64,000 nt of DNA from Mucilaginibacter phyllosphaerae (GTDB taxonomy: Bacteria > Bacteroidota > Bacteroidia > Sphingobacteriales > Sphingobacteriaceae). The notes beneath the pieces are model-generated. The model was not told the DNA's origin. It ran no database searches and was given only the letters and a program-made list of their open reading frames with translations. The DNA is taken from assembly GCF_004378255.1 (NCBI RefSeq), contig NZ_SNQG01000006.1, positions 186,001 to 250,000 of the forward strand, read 5' to 3'. The translations under genes and the position numbers were made by a program. This document shows positions 25,642-33,414 of the stretch, piece by piece; within the stretch, counting starts at the first letter, position 1, and the number at the start of each line of letters is the position of its first letter.

Positions 25642-25983
25642 ATGGAAGAAAGAAAATACTTAACAACCTGGAGGAAATATATCCCGGTGATTCGCCTTCA
25701 TTTGAAGAGGAGCCTGAATGAGGACCAAAGTTTTAAACTCAACATCACCGATTTTGAGTCGGCCGGCGACAGGGGGAAATCAGGTTACACATTTAGCCTT
25801 GCAATGGAAAACGGCAAAGTAACCAACAACATCAGCGGCTCTGCAGTAGCCCGCGACCTTTTTGAAGCCCTAAAAAACGACGAGGCTATTAAAGACTTTA
25901 TACAGGATAAGAACATAAAAATAAGCGTAGGTAAATCCTTTTTACTTACTATAAAAACCACACATGTATCTGCCTATAAATAA
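25642..25983 (+). CDS. conserved hypothetical protein, 113 aa
   Basis: Not recognised. It is a soluble 113-residue protein with mixed charge, beginning MEERKYLTTWRKYIPVI and alternating predicted strands and helices (SFKLNITDFESAGDR, SGYTFSLAMENG, ISVGKSFLLTI). There is no signal peptide, Cys or membrane segment. A clean start 110 bases after the tRNA and a strong terminator after the stop indicate an independent real gene. No functional inference is possible from its neighbours. Confidence 0.75.
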   Translation: MEERKYLTTWRKYIPVIRLHLKRSLNEDQSFKLNITDFESAGDRGKSGYTFSLAMENGKVTNNISGSAVARDLFEALKNDEAIKDFIQDKNIKISVGKSFLLTIKTTHVSAYK

Positions 25984-26002
25984 GCAATAGCCATATATTA
26001 AG

Positions 26003-26036
26003 AAAGCCATTTGCATTTTGCAAATGGCTTTTTTTG
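26003..26036 (+). terminator. terminator after the 25642 gene
   Basis: A perfect 13-base-pair stem AAAGCCATTTGCA / TGCAAATGGCTTT with a 3-base loop is followed by a T run, 20 bases after the stop. Confidence 0.92.
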
Positions 26037-26118
26037 TGGAAAATTCATATTTGGCTATGCCACGGCCGGGTAGCCCTGCCCATATCCATGTATTGCTCTC
26101 CGGTTATTTTAACACTAC

Positions 26119-26514
26119 TTATGGCAGTTTAAATTCAAACCTGTACTTAACATTTTTACCGGTCTGTATCTGTTCGGATACTATTTCGCCATCCACCTTT
26201 ACAAAGGTAGCTAACCGGCTTGCAGGTGTGGTTTTTGGCAGGCTAACGTCTACTGTAAATTTTACATCCTGGCCGGATGGCAGTTCGATAATTTTATTGA
26301 ATTTACCGGTGTACTTTTGTTCGATGTATTTAACATTGCCCTTATTAATATAAGTAATGGTAGCTGCAGTGCCTGCAGGGATATCGGCCATATACTCCAC
26401 CTGGTAGGTTGGTTTTTGCGGAATCTTTAACGCACCGCGGTTCATGTTGTAGGTGGTGTAACTGCAGCCGGCGGCCACAACTGAGATCAATAGCAGGTAA
26501 ATAAGTTTTTTCAT
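26119..26514 (-). CDS. hypothetical lipoprotein, 131 aa
   Basis: The family is not recognised. The signal peptide MKKLIYLLLISVVAAGC ends in a clear lipobox (VAAGC, lipidated Cys17), placing it in the envelope. The mature part is predicted beta-rich, with strands such as QVEYMADIPAGTAATITYI and VKFTVDVSLPKTT. One half resembles the small immunoglobulin-like domains of Bacteroidota lipoproteins. It is a single gene, with the kinase terminator just upstream of its start. The role is unknown. Confidence 0.75.
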   Translation of the reverse strand: MKKLIYLLLISVVAAGCSYTTYNMNRGALKIPQKPTYQVEYMADIPAGTAATITYINKGNVKYIEQKYTGKFNKIIELPSGQDVKFTVDVSLPKTTPASRLATFVKVDGEIVSEQIQTGKNVKYRFEFKLP

Positions 26515-26540
26515 GTTTCGAATGTAGAGAATTGATGTTT

Positions 26541-26582
26541 AAAAAATAAGGTGTCTATAAAACAACAGACACCTTATTTTTT
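26541..26582 (-). terminator. terminator after the histidine kinase gene
   Basis: A 16-base perfect stem (AAAAAATAAGGTGTCT at 26541-26556, complement at 26567-26582) has a 10-base loop and A/T-rich flanks. It lies 49 bases past the kinase stop. Confidence 0.88.
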
Positions 26583-26630
26583 GCTTAGTTGCGTGCAGCA
26601 ACTCCATAAATCAATATAAAAAGGTAATTA

Positions 26631-27836
26631 CTACGGCTGCACCTGCGGCAGGCTAACTTCAAAGTTGGCCCCGTTACCCGGGTGCGAATAAATTTGCATG
26701 GTGCCTTTTAAAGTATCTACCAGGTGCTTTACCAGGGCAAGGCCAAAACCGTACCCCTGCTCGCCCCCGGTGCCGTTGGTAGATTCGGCCTTACCGCTCA
26801 AAATAGTATCAATAGCCTGCTGGTTTAAACCAACGCCGGTATCTGTTACATTTATTTGCAGCAGGTTTTGGGTGGCTTCTATCTTCAGGCTCAAATCTAC
26901 CGTTACTTTACCGCTTACGGGGGTAAACTTCATGGCGTTTGAGATGAGGTTGCCGGTTATTTGCAGCAATTTATTTTTAGAGAACGGAATTTTCGATGAA
27001 TTTACAGAGGTGTTTATTGTAAACTGGATCTTTTTATTGATGGCCTGCGGCGTATAAAGTTTTTCTAATTTATCTTTAAATACAACCAGGTTAAACTCAT
27101 CGGCCTTAAGATCGCGCTGCGGTTTATCCATTGTCAGGATCTCGTCGGCAAGTTCCAGTAACGACCGCCCGCTACGCTGGATCAGATTGATAAATTCCAG
27201 CACCTCCTCTATCTCATTTTCATGCCCTTGCTCGCTGATCACCTGCGCCAGGCCGATTATCCCACCCAGCGGGCCGCGGATATCATGCGCTACCTTCTTT
27301 TTGGTTTCGTTAGCTTCGTGCAGTTTGTTTTTTAACCCCAGTATAAGCCGGTGTGCATTTAAGCGGTTAACTATTTCGTCGGCAATTATTTTCAGAAGTT
27401 CAACCTTCTCCGGCGATAGGGTTTTAAGGTCCTTATCCAGCATACATAAAGCACCCAGATTATGGCCCTCATCGGTTTTTAGCGGGATGCCGTAATAGTA
27501 TCGCAGTTTTGGCCCGTCGGCCACGTAAAACTTATCCTTAAAACGCTCGTCGGCTTTCAGGTCGGTTACCTCAAAGTGGTCGGCAGGGGTAGCAATGGTG
27601 TACTGGCAAACAGAATCTTCGCGCGGCATCTGGTCCAGGTCAAGGCCGTGGTTGGTTATGGTCCATTGCGTAAAAGAATCTATCAGGTTAATCAGCGTTA
27701 TTTCGGTACCGGCAACTTTAGCAGCCAGCTTGGCCAGGTCTTTAAAATTTTCCTGGAAACTGCTGTAATCAAGGTCGTAATCAGAAAGGCTGATGATCCT
27801 TTCCATTTCGTTATCAGGGATCGGTTGGTTATTCAT
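26631..27836 (-). CDS. GAF-domain sensor histidine kinase, soluble
   Basis: A 401-residue cytosolic kinase. An N-terminal GAF domain at about 25-165 carries a Cys-containing SVCQYTIA and GALCMLD. A HisKA helix has the phospho-acceptor motif VAHDIRGPLGG near 186. An HATPase domain shows N-box NLISNAMKF, G1 DTGVGLN and G2 GYGFGLALVKHL. There is no membrane segment or receiver domain. The GAF type suggests sensing of a small molecule, redox state or light, but the ligand is unknown. No response regulator is adjacent, so its partner is elsewhere. Confidence 0.9.
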   Translation of the reverse strand: MNNQPIPDNEMERIISLSDYDLDYSSFQENFKDLAKLAAKVAGTEITLINLIDSFTQWTITNHGLDLDQMPREDSVCQYTIATPADHFEVTDLKADERFKDKFYVADGPKLRYYYGIPLKTDEGHNLGALCMLDKDLKTLSPEKVELLKIIADEIVNRLNAHRLILGLKNKLHEANETKKKVAHDIRGPLGGIIGLAQVISEQGHENEIEEVLEFINLIQRSGRSLLELADEILTMDKPQRDLKADEFNLVVFKDKLEKLYTPQAINKKIQFTINTSVNSSKIPFSKNKLLQITGNLISNAMKFTPVSGKVTVDLSLKIEATQNLLQINVTDTGVGLNQQAIDTILSGKAESTNGTGGEQGYGFGLALVKHLVDTLKGTMQIYSHPGNGANFEVSLPQVQP

Positions 27837-28004
27837 TTAGTTTAAATATAGTATCGGAACTAAAGCAGGTATAATGATAATAATTACTTGTCAAAAAATC
27901 GTCCAAAACCTTACAATATTCCTATTGGTTTTAAAAACATCTTTCGTAATGTAAATAAAGCAAACAATTTTATACCCTTATAGCTTTTAATAAAAAAACA
28001 TATC

Positions 28005-28355
28005 ATGATCAGGATAATGCTGCTCTCTATCTTTACGCTCATCCAAACCAGTAACAAGCGTGTAGTTTCTGTTTATACAATTGATGCCAATAATGCCAGT
28101 TATCAACAGCAAATTAAACTTTTGAATGAAGATAAAGCCGGCCTTACAGAAAGGGACGTGATCATCAAAACCTATATTTACAGCGACCAAACGGCAGATA
28201 AATTTAAAGAAAGCCGCATTAAAGGTTATTTTACCATTACACTTACCGGTAAAGATGGCGGCGAAAAGTACCGCAGCACACAACCCGTAACACTGCAAAA
28301 ACTTTACAGCACTATAGATGCTATGCCGATGCGTAAAGATGAAGTTAAGCAATAA
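28005..28355 (+). CDS. DUF4174 domain protein
   Basis: A 116-residue protein matching DUF4174 in layout. RVVSVYTIDANNASYQQQIKLL is the thioredoxin-like first strand and helix. GLTERDVIIKTYI and GYFTITLTGKDGG follow, and a final helix ends SLTDAMPMR-like (here STIDAMPMRKDE). The N-terminus is short and hydrophobic (MIRIMLLSIFTLIQ), perhaps a weak anchor or signal. DUF4174 has a thioredoxin-like fold without the CxxC active site, and its function is unknown. It is convergent with eutC, only 12 bases away. Confidence 0.8.
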   Translation: MIRIMLLSIFTLIQTSNKRVVSVYTIDANNASYQQQIKLLNEDKAGLTERDVIIKTYIYSDQTADKFKESRIKGYFTITLTGKDGGEKYRSTQPVTLQKLYSTIDAMPMRKDEVKQ

Positions 28356-28367
28356 TGGCTGCAAGTT

Positions 28368-29126
28368 TTAGCTGCCTAATAAACCTTGGTTATCCTTCAG
28401 TTGCACACCGGATAATTTGCGCCTGAAACTTTCCTGCACCAGGTAAAATATCTTATCGGCCGCGGTGGCAATGCCGAGCCCACCGGGGCGGATGTTAGAG
28501 ATACAGTTACGCGAATTATCCTTTAAACCGGGCCTGGGCTGATAAGTTAAATAAGCGCCCATGCTATCTGCTGCACTAAGGCCGGGGCGTTCGCCTATTA
28601 ATACTACAGATAGCTTTGCCTGCAATTCGTGCGCTATATCATCCCCTATGGCTACCCTGCCCTGCTGCACCAAACACAGAGGGCCAACTTTTAAACCAGC
28701 AGCCAGTAATTTAGGTATCAGTACCTGCAGCAAAGCCATAATATGCTGGTTAAGGGCTATGGCCGACAGGCCGTCGGCTATCACAATCACTATATCGTCG
28801 CCGGTTATCTGGTCGGCCAGGCGGTTTAGCGATTCCTGGTTGGGTTTGCGGCCCAGGTCCGGGCGCTGCAGGTACCGGGCGCGGTTATCGGCCATGCTGT
28901 GCAGCTGTAACACCGGGCGATGGAACTGCGCCAGTTCATCCTCCAGCCGTTCGGTATCCATTATAGAGTACACGGCATCACGGGCATGCGCGTGGGCCAG
29001 CTTAAACTCCAGCGATTGCCGGGTAGGGATACTATTCCCCGTGGCGCCTATCGCAATACGCGCGGCCGTAAATTCTTTTAAAAAATTTAAGGGCTGTTCT
29101 TCTACAACATGGGTTATTTTATCCAT
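28368..29126 (-). CDS. eutC: ethanolamine ammonia-lyase small subunit
   Basis: Small subunit of the adenosylcobalamin-dependent lyase that splits ethanolamine into acetaldehyde and ammonia. It helps hold the B12 cofactor at the EutB interface. The 252-residue protein has the family stretches FTAARIAIGATGNSIPT near 17, LAHAHARDAV near 44 and RPDLGRKPN near 88. VIVIADGLSA near 113, GERPGLSAADS near 180 and RNCISNIRPGG near 208 are further EutC signatures. Its start overlaps the end of eutB by 13 bases, so translation is coupled. Confidence 0.96.
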   Translation of the reverse strand: MDKITHVVEEQPLNFLKEFTAARIAIGATGNSIPTRQSLEFKLAHAHARDAVYSIMDTERLEDELAQFHRPVLQLHSMADNRARYLQRPDLGRKPNQESLNRLADQITGDDIVIVIADGLSAIALNQHIMALLQVLIPKLLAAGLKVGPLCLVQQGRVAIGDDIAHELQAKLSVVLIGERPGLSAADSMGAYLTYQPRPGLKDNSRNCISNIRPGGLGIATAADKIFYLVQESFRRKLSGVQLKDNQGLLGS

Positions 29127-30502
29127 AGGTTCCCGGTATTTTTAAGCAAGCCGGCAGCAGCAGTTGCCGCCCGGTTGCCTTGTTCATCAAATATCCCCTG
29201 TTTGATCAGCCATTGTTCAAATTCCGGCGCGGGTTTAAGGCCAAGCGCTTTACGCAGATACAAAGCATCATGAAACGAAGTGCTTTGGTAATTCAGCATA
29301 ATATCATCACTGCCGGGTATGCCCATCATAAAGCTGCAGCCCGCCACGCCCAGCAGGGTAAGCAGGTTATCCATATCGTCCTGGTCGGCCTCGGCATGGT
29401 TGGTGTAGCAAATATCCATACCCATGGGCAGGCCAAGCAGTTTGGCGCAAAAGTGATCTTCCAGCGCTGCGCGGATGATCTGCTTGCCATCGTACAGGTA
29501 CTCGGGCCCGATAAACCCAACTACCGAATTAACCAGTAACGGTTTAAATTTTTTTGCCACCGCGTAGGCCCTTGCCTCGCAGGTTTGCTGGTCTACCCCG
29601 TGATGGGCATCGGCAGATAATGCGCTGCCCTGCCCCGTTTCAAAATACATTACATTTTGGCCAACCGTACCACGGTTTAACGACAGCGTTGCCTCATAAG
29701 CCTCCTGCAACAAGCCCAAACTAATACCAAAACCGGTATTAGCCTTTTGCGTACCTGCAACAGATTGAAAGCAAAGATCTACAGGTGCGTTTTTATTCAC
29801 CAGATCAAGCGTGGTGGTTACATGGCTTAATACACAGCTTTGGGTAGGTATATCAAACTGCTGCCTAAGGTTATCTATCAAAGTTAAGATCTTGTAAACT
29901 GCCGACGGGCTATCCGTTGCCGGGTTAATACCAATAACGGCATCCCCGCTACCATAAAGCAGGCCTTCAATTAAGCTGGCGGCAATACCGCGGGGGTCAT
30001 CTGTGGGGTGGTTAGGCTGCAGCCGGGTAGCAAAATGCCCCTTAAGCCCTATCGTGTTGCGGAAACGGGTAACCACACTGCATTTTTTGGCCACCGCGAT
30101 CAGGTCCTGGTTACGCATGATCTTGGATACGGCAGCCACCATCTCGGGGGTTAGGGCATCGGCTATGGTTTTTAAAACCTGGGTACCGGTTTCGTGTTTT
30201 AGCAGCCAGTTGCGCAGCTCGCCAACGGTAAGATGGCTTATCAGATCAAAACCTGCGGCATCGTGGTTATCTATAATGAGCCGGGTTACCTCATCTTCTT
30301 CGTAAGGAATTACAGCCTCGGTCAAAAAAACCTTCAGCGGCACGTTTGCCAGGGTTATTTGTGCGGCAACCCGTTCCTCGTAGCTTTCGGCAGTTAAGCC
30401 TGCCAGCGCGTCTCCCGTGCGGAATGGCGATGCCCTGGCCAGCAGTATCCGCAGGTTATCAAACCTGTAAACCTTACCAAGAATGGTATGCTGATACGGC
30501 AT
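29114..30502 (-). CDS. eutB: ethanolamine ammonia-lyase large subunit
   Basis: Catalytic TIM-barrel subunit of ethanolamine ammonia-lyase. At 462 residues it is close to the E. coli length. Recognisable EutB elements are LAGLTAESYEERVAAQ near 33, FRNTIGLKGHFATRLQPNHPTDD near 150 and GLLYGSGDAVIGINPATDS near 180. MYFETGQGSALSADAHHG near 292 and GMDICYTNHAEADQDD near 370 follow. No EutA reactivase, EutDEJ enzymes or microcompartment shell genes are nearby, so the acetaldehyde must be handled by unlinked enzymes. The cofactor must be supplied as cobalamin. Confidence 0.96.
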   Translation of the reverse strand: MPYQHTILGKVYRFDNLRILLARASPFRTGDALAGLTAESYEERVAAQITLANVPLKVFLTEAVIPYEEDEVTRLIIDNHDAAGFDLISHLTVGELRNWLLKHETGTQVLKTIADALTPEMVAAVSKIMRNQDLIAVAKKCSVVTRFRNTIGLKGHFATRLQPNHPTDDPRGIAASLIEGLLYGSGDAVIGINPATDSPSAVYKILTLIDNLRQQFDIPTQSCVLSHVTTTLDLVNKNAPVDLCFQSVAGTQKANTGFGISLGLLQEAYEATLSLNRGTVGQNVMYFETGQGSALSADAHHGVDQQTCEARAYAVAKKFKPLLVNSVVGFIGPEYLYDGKQIIRAALEDHFCAKLLGLPMGMDICYTNHAEADQDDMDNLLTLLGVAGCSFMMGIPGSDDIMLNYQSTSFHDALYLRKALGLKPAPEFEQWLIKQGIFDEQGNRAATAAAGLLKNTGNLWIK

Positions 30503-30591
30503 AATTTATCGCTCAAATGATTTTTCTACTAAGATAATCCGTTCGGCGTTAAAAAATCAGCAGGAAACAACTTTTATCAAAATTGTAATTA

Positions 30592-30628
30592 AAACAAAAC
30601 GGGCACCGCCCAAACCGGCAGGCACCCG
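30592..30628 (-). terminator. terminator after the cupredoxin gene
   Basis: On the minus strand the arms CGGGTGCC and GGTGCCCG (two G-U pairs) are followed by TTTTGTTTT. It lies 22 bases past the cupredoxin stop and separates it from eutB. Confidence 0.75.
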
Positions 30629-30650
30629 CTCCTCATTTAATCTGCCTTTA

Positions 30651-31025
30651 TTAGTTAGATACAACTACAGTACCCGTCATAGAGGAATGGAAATTACAGT
30701 GGTAGGTGTAAGTACCTGCGGTTTCAAACTTACGGCTGTAGGTTGCGCTTGTTGCCATGCTGTTGCTGTCGAAACTGCCTGCGTTATCCGTTACGGTGTG
30801 CGGTGTCGAGTCGGCGTTTGTCCAGGTTACCGTACCTCCTTTTTTAATGGATACCGATGAGGCGGAAAACGCAAAATTTTTGATCTCGACGGATACCGAA
30901 GCAGCGGGCGGCGTTGCCGGGGGCGCAGGTTCGGGATTACTGCCTGATGACGACTTTGAACAGGCTGCAAATGCCATCACCACCACGGCGAACAGCACCG
31001 ATAGCCCTAAGATATACTTTTTCAT
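30651..31025 (-). CDS. plastocyanin-like cupredoxin lipoprotein
   Basis: A 124-residue blue-copper protein anchored in the envelope. The signal peptide ends in AFAAC, lipidated Cys22. A Ser/Pro/Ala linker follows, then a cupredoxin beta-sandwich at about 45-124. The type 1 copper ligands are all visible: His in TPHTV near 79, then Cys, His and Met in the C-terminal loop YHCNFHSSM near 109-117. It is predicted to carry electrons in the periplasm or on an outer leaflet. It stands between the ethanolamine permease and eutB on the same strand, but a terminator separates it from eutB. No link to ethanolamine use is known. Confidence 0.92.
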   Translation of the reverse strand: MKKYILGLSVLFAVVVMAFAACSKSSSGSNPEPAPPATPPAASVSVEIKNFAFSASSVSIKKGGTVTWTNADSTPHTVTDNAGSFDSNSMATSATYSRKFETAGTYTYHCNFHSSMTGTVVVSN

Positions 31026-31123
31026 ATTAAATGTTTTAATGTGTTTAATATGATTACGCCCGCATTTACCGGATGGTTGCTTTGGTTGTATAAAATTTTA
31101 AGAATTTATTTTGGCCAAGCCGG

Positions 31124-32470
31124 TTAGTTATTTACAACGCCGCCTTTTTCAAGCAGTGCATCGTCCATAATTTTTGCTTTGTGCTTACCCAGTAATATAA
31201 AAATCACGATGGCAGCAGCCAGCCCGGCAAAAAATATCAGGCTGAGTTGAAAGTTATAATACATAATGGCAAGCATGCAAACAGTAGATATAGCCAGCGC
31301 TACAGCCGGAAAAACCGGATATAACACCGCTGTAAAGGGCCGCTCCATACCAGGTTCTTTTTTACGGAGGATGAACAGGCTGATCATGCTCATCATGTAC
31401 ATTACCACCGCCCCCAGTACCGACAGGATAATGATTTGCCCTGTAGTGCCGGTAAATAAGGCTATAAAACTAACTGCTCCGCCCGCTATGATTGCCCAAT
31501 GCGGCGTTTTAAATTTTTGATTGACCGATGCCAGTCCCCGCGGCAGGTAACCGCTACGGGCCATGGCAAATACCTGCCTGGACGATGCCAGTATGGTACC
31601 GTGGAAAGACGCTATCAGCCCGAACAGGCCGATGCTGGCAAATACCTTGGTTAAGCCGCTGGCTTTGCCCAGCACAATGGCAATTGCCTCGGGCAGCGGG
31701 TAATCCAGGTTGCTTAGTTTGCGCCAATCGGTAATACCGCCGGTTAATATCATCACCCCTAAAGCTAAAAATACCAGGGTTGCCAACGCCGAGATATAAC
31801 CGCGGGGGATATTCTTTTTGGGCTCCTTAACCTCTTCGGCAACCATGGCAACCCCCTCTATAGCCAGATAAAACCAAACGGCAAAAGGTAATGCCGCAAA
31901 TACACCGCCCCAGCCAAAAGGCATGGGGTTAGCCACATAATTAGTCATTTTAAACGATGGGCCAACTATCCCCATAAACAGCAGCAGCTCCAGCACGGCC
32001 AGTATGGTAATAAATACCGAAAATGTTGCCGACTCCTTTACGCCCGAGATATTCAGTAAAATAAAAACTACATTAAATGCCATGGCCGATGGTAACACCC
32101 CTATCTGCGGGTGCAAAAAATGCAGGTAAGCCCCCAAGGAAAAAGCAATGGCAGGCGTGGCAAATAAAAAATCTATCAGCGTGGCGTAACCGGCTATTAA
32201 ACCGCCAAAAGGCCCCATAGCCCTGTAGGCATAAGCAAAGGCCCCGCCTGCATGTGGTATGGAGGTGGTGAGTTCGGTATAGCTAAAAATAAAGGTAACA
32301 TACATTACCGTGGTTATCAGCGTAGCTATTAAAAACCCGATCGTGCCGGATACCCCCCAGCCCAGGTTCCATCCAAAATATTCGCCGGATATGACCAGGC
32401 CAACAGCAATGGCCCAAAGATGTATGGGCTTTAAAACCCGTTTAAGTTGTTTGGCGTCTGTATTTTCCAA
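31124..32470 (-). CDS. eat: ethanolamine permease (APC superfamily)
   Basis: A 448-residue importer with about 12 membrane segments, resembling the ethanolamine permease (Eat/EutP-type) branch of amino acid/polyamine transporters. The N-terminal LKPIHLWAIAVGLVISGEYFGWNLGW is characteristic. YTELTTSIPHAGGAFAYAYRAMG near 65 and AVWFYLAIEGVAMVAEEVKEPKKNIPRG near 195 are further APC and subfamily signatures. It heads a minus-strand run ending in eutBC, which strongly supports ethanolamine as the substrate. The 193 bases upstream are divergent from the PAP2_C gene and A/T-rich. Confidence 0.9.
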   Translation of the reverse strand: MENTDAKQLKRVLKPIHLWAIAVGLVISGEYFGWNLGWGVSGTIGFLIATLITTVMYVTFIFSYTELTTSIPHAGGAFAYAYRAMGPFGGLIAGYATLIDFLFATPAIAFSLGAYLHFLHPQIGVLPSAMAFNVVFILLNISGVKESATFSVFITILAVLELLLFMGIVGPSFKMTNYVANPMPFGWGGVFAALPFAVWFYLAIEGVAMVAEEVKEPKKNIPRGYISALATLVFLALGVMILTGGITDWRKLSNLDYPLPEAIAIVLGKASGLTKVFASIGLFGLIASFHGTILASSRQVFAMARSGYLPRGLASVNQKFKTPHWAIIAGGAVSFIALFTGTTGQIIILSVLGAVVMYMMSMISLFILRKKEPGMERPFTAVLYPVFPAVALAISTVCMLAIMYYNFQLSLIFFAGLAAAIVIFILLGKHKAKIMDDALLEKGGVVNN

Positions 32471-32633
32471 TGGCGTAATTTATCAATTTTACAACGCCTT
32501 AATATAGGTATTAAAAATATTTAAACAAATACAACTTTTATCAGTCAAATTAGTAACAAATATTTCCTATCAGCATCTATTCTAACAATAATGCAATATT
32601 CTGTTAACTCCTGCTTAATATTAGGGGTTTTAG

Positions 32634-32642
32634 TAAATTTGC
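32634..32642 (+). promoter_or_regulatory. -7 promoter element of the PAP2_C gene
   Basis: TAAATTTGC matches TAnnTTTGC and ends 21 bases before the GTG start at 32664. Confidence 0.5.
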
Positions 32643-32663
32643 GCGCTTTTAATTATTGTATAA

Positions 32664-33323
32664 GTGTTAGAATTAGGTAAACCTTCTATTAAACAAGCCT
32701 GGACTACTGCCCTGCAATCGCCCAAAAAACGTGATAAACTGCTTATTGGTTCGTTTATTATTGCTATACTGTTGCCTACCCTGCCCATCTTTTTTAATTT
32801 TATACAAAAACGCCAGGGCGTGGTATTGCATGATTGGGTACTGGCACACATCCCTGCCTATGATGTTTCGCTGCTGATTTTTACCATTATATGGGGAATG
32901 GCCTTGCTGATATTTGTGCGAGCCTTGTACAACCCGGTTATCTACATCAATTATGTGTGGACGCTGATCTTCATCAACCTTGCCCGGATGCTCACCATTT
33001 ACTGCATTGCGCTTGACCCGCCCGTTGGCCTTATACACCTGGTTGACCCGCTTACCGGCGTATTTTACGGCAACACCGTCATCACCCGCGACCTGTTTTT
33101 TTCGGGCCATACCTCAACCCTGGTACTGATATTTTTATGCCTCGAAAAACGTAATGATAAAATACTGGGCTTTATTGCCATTGTAGCCGTAATGATGTTA
33201 CTACTGGTACAGCATATTCATTATACCATAGATGTAGTAGCCGCCCCCGTTTTAGTGTACCTGATATTTTTACTGGTGCAAAAATTCCTGAAACTGGATA
33301 AGCTGAAGAACAGCGAAAATTAA
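32664..33323 (+). CDS. PAP2/sphingomyelin-synthase-like membrane protein
   Basis: A 219-residue protein with six predicted membrane segments, starting at GTG 32664. A PAP2_C (sphingomyelin synthase-like) catalytic core is visible: the DLFFSGHTSTLVLI motif near 145, with the catalytic His, then VQHIHYTIDVVAAPVLVY near 180 with the second His and Asp. In eukaryotes this family transfers phospho-head groups between ceramide and phospholipids. Sphingobacteria do make sphingolipids, so a role in head-group transfer or lipid dephosphorylation is plausible but not shown. It is followed 91 bases later by trehalase on the same strand. Confidence 0.85.
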   Translation: MLELGKPSIKQAWTTALQSPKKRDKLLIGSFIIAILLPTLPIFFNFIQKRQGVVLHDWVLAHIPAYDVSLLIFTIIWGMALLIFVRALYNPVIYINYVWTLIFINLARMLTIYCIALDPPVGLIHLVDPLTGVFYGNTVITRDLFFSGHTSTLVLIFLCLEKRNDKILGFIAIVAVMMLLLVQHIHYTIDVVAAPVLVYLIFLLVQKFLKLDKLKNSEN

Positions 33324-33414
33324 TCGCCTGCCCGCCAACGTTAACCTGTTTGTTTTTACATCTGCAAAAGCTTACATTTAAGGACTGTTTTTGCCAATAA
33401 ATAGCCTTTACTAC

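Noticed and set aside
28368-32470. A cobalamin riboswitch before the ethanolamine genes
   Set aside because: No B12-box-like sequence was found in the 193 bases upstream of the permease or the 148 bases before eutB.
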